Source: Falsiroseomonas frigidaquae (GTDB taxonomy: Bacteria > Pseudomonadota > Alphaproteobacteria > Acetobacterales > Acetobacteraceae). Taken from it: a DNA stretch of 64,000 nt. The notes beneath the pieces are model-generated. The model was given only the letters and a program-made list of their open reading frames with translations, had not been told where the DNA came from and searched no databases. The DNA is taken from contig NZ_JAAVTX010000001.1 of NCBI RefSeq assembly GCF_012163145.1, positions 558,001 to 622,000 on the forward strand, in the 5' to 3' direction. The stretch's first letter is position 1. Each line of letters begins with the position of its first letter. A program made the position numbers and the translations under genes. Below, one piece after another: positions 26,352-35,329 of the stretch.

Positions 26352-27392
26352 ATGGATTTTCTACTGTTCGAATGGATCGGCAAGCCGATCTGGATGTGGG
26401 CCGGCTTCCTGGCCATCGTTTTCGCCCTGCTCGCCTTCGACCTCGGCGTCCTCAACAGGAAGGACCGCGAGATGGGCATCGGCGAGAGCCTGTGGCTGTC
26501 CGCCTTCTACATCGGCTTCGCCACGCTGTATGGCGGCATGATCTGGTGGGCCTATGAGGCCGGGCACATCGCCACCGAGGACGGCACCCATGCGGGCGTC
26601 ACCTATTTCACCGGCTTCTTCATCGAAAAGGCATTGTCGATCGACAATGTCTTCGTCATCAGCCTGATCTTCGGCTTCTTCGCGATCCCCCGGAAGTACC
26701 AGTACCGCGCCCTGGTCTGGGGCATCATCGCCGTCATCGTGCTGCGCGGCATCATGATCGGCGTCGGCGCGGCGCTTGTGCAGGAATATGACTGGCTGCT
26801 GTTCATCTTCGGCGCCTTCCTGATCGGCACCGGCATCAAGATGATGGTGGTGCCGGAAGGCGATGCCGACATCTCGAAGAACCCCGTGGTGCGCTTCCTG
26901 AAGCGCCACATGCGGGTGACGGATGAGCTGCACGACCAGAAGTTCTTCGTCCGCAAGCCGGACCCGAAGACGGGCAAGATCGTCGCCTGGGCCACGCCGC
27001 TGTTCCTGGCGCTGGTCGTCATCAACCTGGCCGACCTGGTCTTCGCGGTGGACAGCGTGCCGGCGATCTTCGCCATCACGACCGACACCTTCATCGTCTA
27101 TACCGCCAATATCATGGCGATCCTCGGCCTGCGCGCGCTGTACTTCGCGCTGTCCGCCATGGTGCACCGCTTCCACTACCTGAAGTATGCGCTGGCCATG
27201 GTGCTGGTGTTCATCGGCGCGAAGATCTTCTGGAACCAGATCTTCGGGAAGGTGGACCCGGCCGTCTCGCTCGGCGTCACCGCGGCGCTGATCGCGGGCG
27301 GCGTGTTCTACTCCCTGTGGAAGACCCGCAACGCGCCACCGGCAGATAATGCGCTGGAGGCCGAGCAGGCGGCGATCGAGCGCGCCGGCTGA
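26352..27392 (+). CDS. TerC family integral membrane protein, probable manganese exporter
   Basis: A 346-residue membrane protein of the TerC/Alx family, some members of which export manganese. Family signatures are [37 protein letters not shown] and [14 protein letters not shown], all with acidic residues inside helices as expected for metal transport. ATG at 26352 gives the usual N-terminus (MDFLLFEW) with an upstream GGAG; ATG at 26331 is an alternative. The convergent neighbour is a manganese catalase, which supports a manganese connection. Confidence 0.9.
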   Translation: MDFLLFEWIGKPIWMWAGFLAIVFALLAFDLGVLNRKDREMGIGESLWLSAFYIGFATLYGGMIWWAYEAGHIATEDGTHAGVTYFTGFFIEKALSIDNVFVISLIFGFFAIPRKYQYRALVWGIIAVIVLRGIMIGVGAALVQEYDWLLFIFGAFLIGTGIKMMVVPEGDADISKNPVVRFLKRHMRVTDELHDQKFFVRKPDPKTGKIVAWATPLFLALVVINLADLVFAVDSVPAIFAITTDTFIVYTANIMAILGLRALYFALSAMVHRFHYLKYALAMVLVFIGAKIFWNQIFGKVDPAVSLGVTAALIAGGVFYSLWKTRNAPPADNALEAEQAAIERAG

Positions 27393-27403
27393 ACCTGCGA
27401 AAA

Positions 27404-27432
27404 GGGCCGGCACCCGTCCCGGGTGCCGGCCC
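27404..27432. terminator. Strong hairpin between convergent terC-family and Mn-catalase genes
   Basis: A perfect 12-base-pair stem (GGGCCGGCACCC / GGGTGCCGGCCC) with a five-base loop lies 11 bases after the TerC-family stop and 15 bases from the end of the convergent catalase gene. There is no T-tract. Its position indicates a bidirectional terminator. Confidence 0.75.
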
Positions 27433-27447
27433 CTGGCCTCGTGCGGC

Positions 27448-28371
27448 TCAGATCTTCGCGGTCAGCTTCGCGGCGATCTCGAACATCTCCTCCGGCGCGT
27501 AGTCGGGCGTGAAGGCGGAGGGCACGCCGGTGAGCTGGTGGATCTTGCCGCCCTCCGGCATGCCGGGCACCACCTCCAGCTCACCCGGCGGATCGCCGGG
27601 CAGCGCCATCTCGCCCTGCCCCCAGATCGCCGACATCTCGGCATAGTCGTTCGGGCTGAAGCGATAGAGCCGGCGGTGCGACCCCTCATCCAGGTATTTC
27701 TGGCATTCGGGGATGTTCATCAGGTTGATGTTCGGCGTCGGCAGCATCTTGTGGATGTCGACGCCGGTCAGCTGCTGTAGCGCCAGGCCATAGGCATGGG
27801 CATGCACCGATCCGCGCACCAGCAGGTAGCCGCAGACCTCCCGCGCCGTCGGGTCCTTCACCGTCTCATAGACCCGCAGCTTGTGCAGCCGCGCGCCGCA
27901 TTCCAGGTGGAAATTGTGCAGCAGGTCCACCACCACATTGCCCGTGGTGGTCACCATGTCCGCATTCCAGGACATGCCGTTGCTGTTCACCGGCACCGCG
28001 CCACCGCCATGCGAGAAGAAGCCGGCGGCCAGGCGGATGTCCTTCATGTCCGCGAAGGGCGCGCCGGAGATGTCGCCGCCATCACCCTCGTCATCGCCTT
28101 CGCTGTCGGGGCCGTTGTTCAGCATCGCCACGCCGTTGCTCACCAGCTCGACATGGCCCAGCTCCTCCGCCGTGATGCTGGCGACCAGGCTGTAGAAGGG
28201 GCGGAGCTTGGCCTTGCTGCGGAAGTTGAAGCTCTGGAACAGGTAGTTCCCGAGGGTCGACATCTCGCCATACTTGCCGCCGAGTAGTTCCTGCAGGGCC
28301 GCGGCCTCGTTGGGGTCCTGGCGCCGGGGCGGCGGCAATTCGGTCTGCAGCTTGTCGATGCGCAGGAACAT
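27448..28371 (-). CDS. Manganese catalase (non-haem)
   Basis: A 307-residue ferritin-fold catalase with a di-manganese centre that breaks down hydrogen peroxide. The dimetal ligands are in the helix with ASITAEELGHVELV (around residue 70) and in DLLHNFHLECGARLHKLRVYE with RGSVHAHAY (around residues 150-195). The N-terminal MFLRIDKLQTELP is the family start and a GGGAGA box precedes it. Its substrate metal matches the putative manganese exporter that converges on it. Confidence 0.95.
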   Translation of the reverse strand: MFLRIDKLQTELPPPRRQDPNEAAALQELLGGKYGEMSTLGNYLFQSFNFRSKAKLRPFYSLVASITAEELGHVELVSNGVAMLNNGPDSEGDDEGDGGDISGAPFADMKDIRLAAGFFSHGGGAVPVNSNGMSWNADMVTTTGNVVVDLLHNFHLECGARLHKLRVYETVKDPTAREVCGYLLVRGSVHAHAYGLALQQLTGVDIHKMLPTPNINLMNIPECQKYLDEGSHRRLYRFSPNDYAEMSAIWGQGEMALPGDPPGELEVVPGMPEGGKIHQLTGVPSAFTPDYAPEEMFEIAAKLTAKI

Positions 28372-28523
28372 GGGGCTTCTCCCGTTGGGTATACGGGACG
28401 AACGGCATCAGGCGGCAGCGGTTCTTTGCGGGAGACGGCGGATCGGCGCGGGCATCACCGCGCCCCGTCACCTGTGCGTGGTGACGGGGACGAGTGCATC
28501 AGGAAGCCGGTCCGGGAAGCGCC

Positions 28524-28667
28524 TCAGGCATCCATGCGGATGCGGCTTCAGGCATCCATGCGGATGCGGGCTTCAGGCATCCATGCGGATGCGGGCTTCA
28601 GGCATCCATGCGGATGCGGGCTTCAGGCATCCATGCGGATGCGGGCTTCAGGCATCCATGCGGATGC
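28524..28667. repeat. Six tandem 25-bp repeats, each a small hairpin
   Basis: Six copies begin at 28524, 28548, 28573, 28598, 28623 and 28648; the first interval is 24 bases and the rest are 25. Each contains GCATCC-ATGC-GGATGC, a six-pair stem with a four-base loop. The last copy is the end of the Bug gene and includes its stop codon (…RMDA*), so the array looks like amplification of the gene's own 3' terminus. It lies in the transcript between the Bug gene and the manganese catalase. Confidence 0.9.
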
Positions 28668-29631
28668 CGAGGCGCCGGATCATGCCGCCCCAGCGATCCG
28701 TCTCCTCCGCCAGGAAGGCGGCGGCTTCCTCGGGGCCGGTGGCCATCACCTCGAAGCCGGCAGCCTCCAGCCGCTGGCGCCCGGCCGGCTCGCGCAGGCC
28801 CTTCTGCGCTTCCGCCGCAAGCCGCGCGATGCGATCGGGCGGCGTGTTGGCCGGTGCCACCATGATCTGCCAGCCATAGGATTCCGCATTGGCGATGCCC
28901 TGTTCCGCCAGCGTCGGCACATCCGGCGTCAGCCGGAACCGGTCCTTGGAGGTCACGGCCAGCGCACGGATGCTGCCGGCACGCACCTGGCCCATGACGG
29001 CGGCGGTGGTCACCACCATCGCCTGGATGCGCCCGGCGATCAGGTCCAGCGTCGCATCCGGGAAGCCGCGATAGGGCACGTGCAGCATCTCAAGCCCGCC
29101 GGCCTTGGCCATCAGGTCGATCATGCCGAGATGCCCGCCAGAGCCGGGGCCGACCGACCCGAAGGCCAGCTTGCCCGGATTGGCCTTCGCATGCGCCACG
29201 AAGCCGGCGAGGTCGGTGACCGGCAGGTCGTTGTTCACCACCAGGAATTGCGGCCCGCGCACCAGCAGCGACACCGCCTTCAGGTCGCGCACCGGGTCAT
29301 AGGGCAGGTTGGCAAACAGTGCCGGCGCGGTGGAAAGCGGGCCGTTGATCGACAGGCCGATGGTGTGGCCGTCATTCGCCTTGGCCACCGCATCCGTGCC
29401 GATATTGCCGCCCGCGCCCGCTCGGTTCTCCACCACCACCGGCTGGCCGAGCGCAGTCGCCAGATGCGCCGTGACCACGCGCCCGGTCAGGTCCGGGCTG
29501 GACCCCGCGGGGAAGGGCACGATGAATCGCACCGGCCGGTCCGGCCAGCTGGATTGTGCGCGCGCGGACAGGATCGGGGCGCTGGCGAGGCCTGCGGCAG
29601 CGGCCAGCAGGCCACGGCGGGTCTGGGTCAT
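28648..29631 (-). CDS. Bug/TctC-family substrate-binding protein
   Basis: A 327-residue periplasmic binding protein. It has a signal peptide (MTQTRRGLLAAAAGLASAPILSARA), the family strand PDRPVRFIVPFPAGSSPD, GQPVVVENRAGAGGNIGTDAV, and LAFGSVGPGSGGHLGMIDL. The GGAGG box before MTQTRR fixes the start; the frame is open further upstream. No TctA or TctB gene accompanies it. Its last codons form the final unit of the tandem hairpin array downstream. Ligand unknown. Confidence 0.94.
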   Translation of the reverse strand: MTQTRRGLLAAAAGLASAPILSARAQSSWPDRPVRFIVPFPAGSSPDLTGRVVTAHLATALGQPVVVENRAGAGGNIGTDAVAKANDGHTIGLSINGPLSTAPALFANLPYDPVRDLKAVSLLVRGPQFLVVNNDLPVTDLAGFVAHAKANPGKLAFGSVGPGSGGHLGMIDLMAKAGGLEMLHVPYRGFPDATLDLIAGRIQAMVVTTAAVMGQVRAGSIRALAVTSKDRFRLTPDVPTLAEQGIANAESYGWQIMVAPANTPPDRIARLAAEAQKGLREPAGRQRLEAAGFEVMATGPEEAAAFLAEETDRWGGMIRRLGIRMDA

Positions 29632-29750
29632 GGGGGAATTCCTCCGGGATTGTTGGGACGCAGAATGCCCGCTGCATGCCATGGCGGAAAGACCTCGGCG
29701 GAAAGGCCTGGGCGGAAACACCTGGGCCGCTGGCGTCGCGGTGGCGGCCC

Positions 29751-30257
29751 TCAGCCGCCGGCGTAGCGGCTGGCGGAATGGATGAAGCCATGCGCCGGAA
29801 AGGCGGTGCTGCCGAGCGCGCCGATCGGCGGATACCAGACCCGCACCCGCGACCAATCATTGTAGGACGAGACATCGACCACGCGCTGATCCGTCATGAT
29901 CCGCCCGCGCGCCGCCCCGGTCGCCCAATTGGCGTGGTCCACCATGATCTCGCGCGGCCCCAGCACGCGGGACACCACGGCGACGTGGCCGGCCCGCATG
30001 CGGGGGGTGCGGCCCAGCACCAGCACGCTGCCCGGCCGCGGCGCCGCGCCGCGGTCATACCGCCCGGCCGCGGCATCCCACCACTGCCAGGCATCACCCG
30101 ACAGGCCGATGCCGGACCGCGCGCGGGCATAGGGGACGCAGGAAATCGGCTCGCCGAGATGCGGCCGCAGCGGCGCGACCACGGCAGGCGCCGCGCCCCG
30201 CCCGCCGCCACAGGCCGCGAGCGTCAGCAGCATCAGCATGGCAAGGACGGCGCGCAT
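29751..30257 (-). CDS. CHAP domain lipoprotein (putative peptidoglycan amidase/peptidase)
   Basis: A 168-residue protein with a lipoprotein signal (LLTLAAC, Cys16) and a CHAP domain, a cysteine peptidase fold that cuts peptidoglycan peptides. The catalytic pair is probably Cys40 (GEPISCVPYAR) and His91 (AGHVAVV), with DHANW downstream. It is a small single-domain form. It lies 38 bases upstream of the HMG-CoA-lyase-like gene's end, with no obvious functional link. Confidence 0.88.
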   Translation of the reverse strand: MRAVLAMLMLLTLAACGGGRGAAPAVVAPLRPHLGEPISCVPYARARSGIGLSGDAWQWWDAAAGRYDRGAAPRPGSVLVLGRTPRMRAGHVAVVSRVLGPREIMVDHANWATGAARGRIMTDQRVVDVSSYNDWSRVRVWYPPIGALGSTAFPAHGFIHSASRYAGG

Positions 30258-30296
30258 GACCTTGTTCTAACAAAGCCGCCGCGCCGAAGCCAGTCG

Positions 30297-31208
30297 TTAC
30301 GCCGCCCGCGCCGCCGGCACCGCCCGCATCCGCCCGCCGGGCAGCGCGCCTGGAATGGCCGCCGCGAAATCCGCCGCCTGCAGCAGCGCCGGCCAATCCA
30401 CCCCGGTGGCAACGCCCATGCGGCCGAACAGCCAGGCGACATCCTCCGTCGCCACATTGCCGGTGGCGCCCGGCGCGAAGGGGCAGCCGCCGAGGCCGCC
30501 GGCGGCGCTGTCGAAGACCCGGCAGCCGGCCTCCCATGCCGCGGCGCAATTGGCCACGCCCATGCCGTAGGTATCGTGGCCGTGGAAGGCGAAGCGCGGG
30601 CCGCCATCGGCATCCGGCCAGCTTCGGATGGCCTGGGCGAAGACGCGGCGCACCTGGTCGGGCGCGGCATTGCCGGTGGTGTCGCAGATGCTGATCTCGA
30701 TGCCCTGGTCCAGCGCCTGCACCCGCTCCACCCAATCCAGCGCGTCATGCTCCGGCACCACGCCCTCGAATGGGCAGTGGAAAGCGCAGGACAGGTTGAA
30801 CCGCACCTTCATACCCACCGCCACGGCATCGGCCACGATGCCCGACAGGTCGAGGAAACTGTCCATCCGGCTGCGGTTCACATTGGCCTTGTTGTGGCTT
30901 TCGGTGATGGACATGAAGACGCCGACGCGATGCGCGCCAGCCGCCTTCGCCATCTCGAAGCCCCGCCGGTTCGGTGCCAGCACGGTGCATTCCAGCCCGG
31001 GCAGGGCCAGCGCCGCCTCCAGCACCGCGCCGGTATCGGCCATCTGCGGCACCGCCTTCGGGCTGACGAAGGACCCGATCTCCATGCGCCGCAGCCCGGC
31101 CGCGTGCAGCCTCCGCACCAGCTCGATCTTGGTCTCGGTCGGCACGAAGGGGCCGATGGACTGCAGCCCGTCGCGCGGCGCGACCTCGGATATCACCGCG
31201 TCAGCCAT
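30297..31208 (-). CDS. Hydroxymethylglutaryl-CoA lyase family protein
   Basis: A 303-residue HMGL-like TIM-barrel lyase that cleaves a 3-hydroxy-3-methyl-acyl-CoA to acetyl-CoA plus a keto acid. Motifs are EVAPRDGLQSIGPFVPTETKIELV at the N-terminus, SICDTTGNAAPDQV, FHGHDTYGMGVAN with metal-ligand histidines, and GGLGGCPFAPGATGNVATED with the catalytic Cys. It overlaps the class III CoA-transferase gene by eight bases, so a CoA-ester made by the transferase is probably cleaved by this lyase (for example a citramalyl-like or branched acid; inference). Confidence 0.93.
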   Translation of the reverse strand: MADAVISEVAPRDGLQSIGPFVPTETKIELVRRLHAAGLRRMEIGSFVSPKAVPQMADTGAVLEAALALPGLECTVLAPNRRGFEMAKAAGAHRVGVFMSITESHNKANVNRSRMDSFLDLSGIVADAVAVGMKVRFNLSCAFHCPFEGVVPEHDALDWVERVQALDQGIEISICDTTGNAAPDQVRRVFAQAIRSWPDADGGPRFAFHGHDTYGMGVANCAAAWEAGCRVFDSAAGGLGGCPFAPGATGNVATEDVAWLFGRMGVATGVDWPALLQAADFAAAIPGALPGGRMRAVPAARAA

Positions 31209-32409
31209 TGGCCTTCTCCCCCAGCAATTCACCGAACACATGGTCGTTGTGCGCACCCACCGCAGGCGCCGTCCATCGCACCATCTCCCGCGGCGTCACG
31301 CCGTCGAAGCGGAAAGGCGCGGCGGGGTGCAGCAGGGTGGTGCCCATCAGCGGATCCTCCACCTCCATCACCGTCTGCCGGGCGCGGAAATGCGGGTCCT
31401 CGGCGCAGTCGCGGATGTCATACAGGCGTGAACAGGGAATATCCGCCGCCTCCAGCACCGCCTCGGCCTCCGCCGCCGGCAGGGTGCGGGTCCAGCGGCC
31501 GATCTCGGCATCGATCTCCGCCATATTGGCGCAGCGGCCGCGATTATCGACGAAGCGCGGGTCTGCGCCCATGGCCGGGTTGCCGATGGCGTCGCACAGG
31601 CGCTTGAAGATGGGGTCCGAATTGCCGCCGATGCACAGCCATTTCCCATCGGCGCAGAGATAGGTGTTGGTCGGCGCCGCGGTCAGGATGGCAGACCCGG
31701 CCGGCTGCCGCACCGCCCCGGTCAGCCCGTATTCCGGCAGCATCCCCTCCATCAGGCTGAACACCGCGCCCACCAGGTCCACATCGATGATGCGGCCGCG
31801 CGCCCCGGGGTTGCCCTTGATGCCCCAGCAGGCCGCGGTCACCGCCAGCGCCGCGTACATCCCGGCCAGATCGTCGCTGATGGAAACGCCGCAGCGCGGC
31901 GGCGGATGGTCGGTCACGCCAGGTGTCGCCGTCAGGTGGCGCAGCCCGCCCATCGCCTCCCCGATCGAGCCGAAGGCCGGCTTGTCCCGGTACGGGCCGT
32001 CCTGGCCGTAGCCGGAGACGCGGGCGATGACGAGGCGCGGATTGGCCTGGTGCAGCACCTCCGGCCCCAGCCCGATGCGTTCCAGATAGCCGGGGCGGAA
32101 ATTCTCCACCAGCGCATCGGCGCGGCCCACCAGCTTCAGGATGCGCGCGCGCCCCTCGGCCGATTTCAGGTCCAGCGTGACGGACATCTTGTTGCGGCCA
32201 TGGATGCTGAACCACACCGGATGGCCATTGTGCCGGCTGCCCCAGCCGCGGATCGGGTCACCCTCCGGCGGCTCGATCTTGATGACCTCGGCGCCCAGAT
32301 CGGCCAGCAGCCGCGTGGCGAAGGGCCCGGCGATGTAGTGGCCAAGTTCCACCACCCGCAGCCCCGCCAGCGGCAATCCGCCCTGCTGCGGCGCATTCGC
32401 CCCATCCAT
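31201..32409 (-). CDS. CaiB/BaiF family class III CoA-transferase
   Basis: A 402-residue class III CoA-transferase. The N-terminal GLRVVELGHYIAGPFATRLLADLGAEVIKIEPPEGDP and VENFRPG segments are diagnostic, and the catalytic Asp is in SISDDLAGMYAAL near residue 190. The ATG at 32409 was chosen because GAAGGGG lies nine bases upstream; in-frame ATG 32418 and TTG 32427 are alternatives. Paired with the downstream lyase in a two-gene catabolic operon. Confidence 0.93.
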   Translation of the reverse strand: MDGANAPQQGGLPLAGLRVVELGHYIAGPFATRLLADLGAEVIKIEPPEGDPIRGWGSRHNGHPVWFSIHGRNKMSVTLDLKSAEGRARILKLVGRADALVENFRPGYLERIGLGPEVLHQANPRLVIARVSGYGQDGPYRDKPAFGSIGEAMGGLRHLTATPGVTDHPPPRCGVSISDDLAGMYAALAVTAACWGIKGNPGARGRIIDVDLVGAVFSLMEGMLPEYGLTGAVRQPAGSAILTAAPTNTYLCADGKWLCIGGNSDPIFKRLCDAIGNPAMGADPRFVDNRGRCANMAEIDAEIGRWTRTLPAAEAEAVLEAADIPCSRLYDIRDCAEDPHFRARQTVMEVEDPLMGTTLLHPAAPFRFDGVTPREMVRWTAPAVGAHNDHVFGELLGEKANG

Positions 32410-32564
32410 GCCAGCCATCCCCTTCAAGTCGCGGGAAGGGCTTACGGCAGCGCCGGCTTCACGAAAAGGCCACGCGATTCATCGCACCGGCAACAAAGGG
32501 GAAACCATTTTGCCTGCATAACGGTCCTGGGGTTGCCGAGCTTCCGCACCCCGTCTCTCCCTCG

Positions 32565-32601
32565 GGATGCTGGCTGCCTCCCCCCGATCTCGCCAGCATC
32601 C
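32565..32601. repeat. 10-bp inverted repeat in the MFS/CoA-transferase intergenic region
   Basis: Perfect arms GGATGCTGGC (32565-32574) and GCCAGCATCC (32592-32601) are separated by 17 bases. They lie just before a second hairpin with a T-tract. It may be a regulatory site for the CoA-transferase operon or part of a termination region. Confidence 0.5.
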
Positions 32602-32608
32602 GAAACTC

Positions 32609-32645
32609 GGCGGGGCCCCTTCCCCGGGGTCCCGCCTTTTCTTTG
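32609..32645 (+). terminator. Rho-independent-type terminator, plus-strand orientation
   Basis: An 11-pair stem (GGCGGGGCCCC / GGGGTCCCGCC, one G-U pair) with a six-base loop is followed by TTTTCTTT. It reads as a strong terminator on the plus strand, yet both flanking genes are on the minus strand. It may stop antisense transcription or be left from a rearrangement. Confidence 0.6.
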
Positions 32646-32660
32646 CCCGCAAGATGCACG

Positions 32661-33779
32661 TCAGCCGCGGGCCAGGGAGGCTGCGAGCGCGCAGGCAGAC
32701 AGCAGAAGCCCCGCGCCGAACACCGCCGCATGGCTGTCGCCGGTCGCGGCGAACAGCGCGGCCAGGGCGAAGGCCACCGCCGCCTGCGCCACGGCATAGC
32801 AGGCGGTCGCGCGGATCCACACCACGCCTGCCCGCGCGCCCGCCACCTCCTGCGTCGCCGCCAGCGTTACCGCCGTGGCGCCGATGCCGGCGAAGCCGCC
32901 GAGCGGCGCGGCCAGCAGCAGAGCCGGCCACCAGGGCAGCAGCGCCAGGGCCAGCGCCAGCACCTGCACGCCGAGCCAGATCGGCAGCGCCCGCCTGCCA
33001 CCGATGCGCCCGGCAATCCGGCCGCCCAGCAGCGTGCCGGCCACCGCCCCCAGCCCGAACAGCACCCAGACCAGCGACGCCGCCTCGACAGCCAGGCCGC
33101 GGCCGCGCACGGCGAGATCCGCGAGATAGACCATCGGCGCCACCATCCCGGCGCCCGAAAGCCCATAGGCCAGCAGCAGCCGCAGCGCGCGGGGCACCGC
33201 CTGCGCCACCTCCGCCGCCGCCAGCGCCGGCGGATTCGGCCAGGAAGGCCGCGCCGCCAGCCACAGCAGCCCCACCACCACCGCAAGCCCGGCCCAGGCG
33301 AAGGCCAGCCCGCCCCACAGCAGCAGCGGCACCAGCAGCCCGGCCGCCGCCACGCCGCTGCCGGCGCCGGACATCACCACGCCGCCCGCCATGCTGCGCC
33401 GATCCGGCGCCACGCTGGCCTGCGCGGCCGGCCCGGCCAGCGCCATCAGCACGCCGCCCGCCGCTCCGGCCAGGCCGCGCCACAGCACGAACCACCACAG
33501 CCCGCCCTGCACCGCACAGGCGGCGAAGGCCAGCAGCGCCAGCGCCATGCCGGCATCCAGCGCCCGCGGCACACCGAGCCGCGCCGCCAGGCCACGCCCG
33601 CCCAGCACCCCGGCCAGGTAGCCCGCCAGATTGGCCGCCCCGAGCAGCCCGGCGCCGCCGCCATCCACCCAGCCGGCCCCCACCATCGCCGGGAACAGCG
33701 GCACATAGGCGAAGCGGGCCAGGCCGATGCCGGCGAAGACCGTCGCCGCCGCCGCCAGGGCGGGCCGCCAGAAGCTCAT
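32661..33779 (-). CDS. MFS transporter (YbfB/YjiJ-like)
   Basis: A 372-residue, 12-helix permease. The first helix (FAGIGLARFAYVPLFPAMV) carries the YbfB/YjiJ signature G-x2-RFAY-x-PL-P, and RGLAGAAGGVLMALAGPAAQ occupies the usual conserved loop. It follows the histidine kinase gene; ATG at 33806 would overlap nearly to its stop, while 33779 gives the better family N-terminus. It could belong to the two-component operon. Substrate unknown. Confidence 0.87.
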   Translation of the reverse strand: MSFWRPALAAAATVFAGIGLARFAYVPLFPAMVGAGWVDGGGAGLLGAANLAGYLAGVLGGRGLAARLGVPRALDAGMALALLAFAACAVQGGLWWFVLWRGLAGAAGGVLMALAGPAAQASVAPDRRSMAGGVVMSGAGSGVAAAGLLVPLLLWGGLAFAWAGLAVVVGLLWLAARPSWPNPPALAAAEVAQAVPRALRLLLAYGLSGAGMVAPMVYLADLAVRGRGLAVEAASLVWVLFGLGAVAGTLLGGRIAGRIGGRRALPIWLGVQVLALALALLPWWPALLLAAPLGGFAGIGATAVTLAATQEVAGARAGVVWIRATACYAVAQAAVAFALAALFAATGDSHAAVFGAGLLLSACALAASLARG

Positions 33780-33810
33780 CCGCGCCGATCCGGCCAGGCC
33801 GGGCATCGCC

Positions 33811-35298
33811 TCATGCCGCCGCCGCGGCCGGCGTGGATCCTGGTCCGCCCGCGGGCCCCATACCCGGCCCCATACCCGGCCCAGCACCCAGCCCGGACAG
33901 CTTGCCGGCCGGCAGCCGCAGCGTCACGCGCAGGCCACGGGCTTCGGCGCCGGGGTGGCGGTCCGCCAGCACCATCTCCCCGCCATGCAGCGCCACCACG
34001 GCGCGGACCAGCGACAGGCCGAGGCCGGAGCCAGGGGTGGTGCGCGCCGCATCGGTGCGGAAGAAGCGCTCGCCGACCCGGACGCGATCCTCCGGCGACA
34101 GCCCCGGCCCGTCATCCGCCACGCTGATTTCCACCAGCCCACCATGCCATCGCGCCGCCAGCGCCACCGTGCCGCCCGGCGGATTGAACTTCAGCGCGTT
34201 GTCGAGCAGGTTCGCCACCGCCTGCAGCAGCAGGTCGCGGTCGCCGACCATGATCAGGCTATCGGGCAGCGTGCCTTCCAGCGTCTGTTCGCCGGCTTCC
34301 GCCGCCGCGCCATACAGCTCCGCCACATCGGCCAGCATCGGCGCCAGGTCGAAGGGCGCGAAGGCGGCGCGGCGGGCGCCGGCCTCCACCTCCGCGATGC
34401 GCAGCACCGCCTTGAAGACGCGCGCGATGTCATCAAGGTCGGCGATGCCCTGTTCCACCGCCGCGCGCAGCGCCTCCTCATCCGCCGCCGAGTCCAGGCT
34501 TTCCTCCAGCTTGGCGCGGGCGCGGGCGATCGGGGTCCGCAGGTCATGCGCAATGGCGTCGGAAACGCCGCGCACCCCCTCCATCAACTGGGCGATGCGG
34601 TCCAGCATCGCGTTCATCGTCATGCCCAGCCGGTCGAATTCATCCTGCCGGTCGGACAGCGGCACGCGGCGGGACAGGTCGCCGCCGCTGATCGCCGCCG
34701 CGGTGCCGTAGACCGGCGCCAGCCGGTCCTCCAGCGCCCGGCGCAGCAACCAGGCGCCCAGCACGGCGATCAGGGCGGAGGAGGCGGCGGCCCAGGCGAT
34801 TCCCTCGCTCAGCAGGGCGCGCAGGCGCAGCTTCTCCGCCACGTCGCGGCCGACCAGCAGGCGATAGCCGTCGTCGAGGTCCACCCGCAGCAGCCGCGCC
34901 TCGCTTTCCGTGCCGTCGCGCAGCAGCGGCATGCGGATCCAGGGCGCGTCGGCCTCGGCCTGCGGCGGCCAGGCCTCCAGATTGCCGGCCAGGATGCCGC
35001 GGCTCGGCGTCACCAGCAGGTACAGCGCCTCATTCTGCACATCCAGCGCCAGCCGATCATCGATGGCGGTGACCAGCCCGGCCAGCCCCGCGCCATGCTG
35101 GCGCTCGGACAGCGCCACCGCATCGGCGCGGATCGCCGCATCGGTCTGCCGGTCCAGCGCGCCGGCGGTGTTCCACCACAGCACCACCGCCGCCGCGGTG
35201 GCGGCGGCGGCGAACAGTGCGGTGAACAGCAGGGCGAAGCGGCCCGAAGCACTCCGCAACAGCCCGATCAGCGGCAATTGCGCCAGGCTTGGGTTCAT
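33811..35298 (-). CDS. Sensor histidine kinase of an OmpR-type two-component system
   Basis: A 495-residue inner-membrane kinase. It has helix 1 near residues 20-45 (FALLFTALFAAAATAAAVVLWW), a periplasmic sensor, helix 2 near 165-190, HAMP, HisKA with IAHDLRTPIARARAKLEES (His251), and an ATPase domain with NLLDNALKFNPPGG and DDGPGLSPED. The C-terminus has an odd low-complexity tail GPGMGPGMGPAGGPG. It follows its response regulator gene by about 30 bases. Confidence 0.94.
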   Translation of the reverse strand: MNPSLAQLPLIGLLRSASGRFALLFTALFAAAATAAAVVLWWNTAGALDRQTDAAIRADAVALSERQHGAGLAGLVTAIDDRLALDVQNEALYLLVTPSRGILAGNLEAWPPQAEADAPWIRMPLLRDGTESEARLLRVDLDDGYRLLVGRDVAEKLRLRALLSEGIAWAAASSALIAVLGAWLLRRALEDRLAPVYGTAAAISGGDLSRRVPLSDRQDEFDRLGMTMNAMLDRIAQLMEGVRGVSDAIAHDLRTPIARARAKLEESLDSAADEEALRAAVEQGIADLDDIARVFKAVLRIAEVEAGARRAAFAPFDLAPMLADVAELYGAAAEAGEQTLEGTLPDSLIMVGDRDLLLQAVANLLDNALKFNPPGGTVALAARWHGGLVEISVADDGPGLSPEDRVRVGERFFRTDAARTTPGSGLGLSLVRAVVALHGGEMVLADRHPGAEARGLRVTLRLPAGKLSGLGAGPGMGPGMGPAGGPGSTPAAAAA

Positions 35299-35329
35299 GC
35301 CGGGCGGCGCCTGCGCAGGGCGGGCCCGT

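Noticed and set aside
28524-28667. Possible CRISPR array
   Set aside because: Units are contiguous with no unique spacers and contain the 3' end of a gene; it is a simple tandem repeat.
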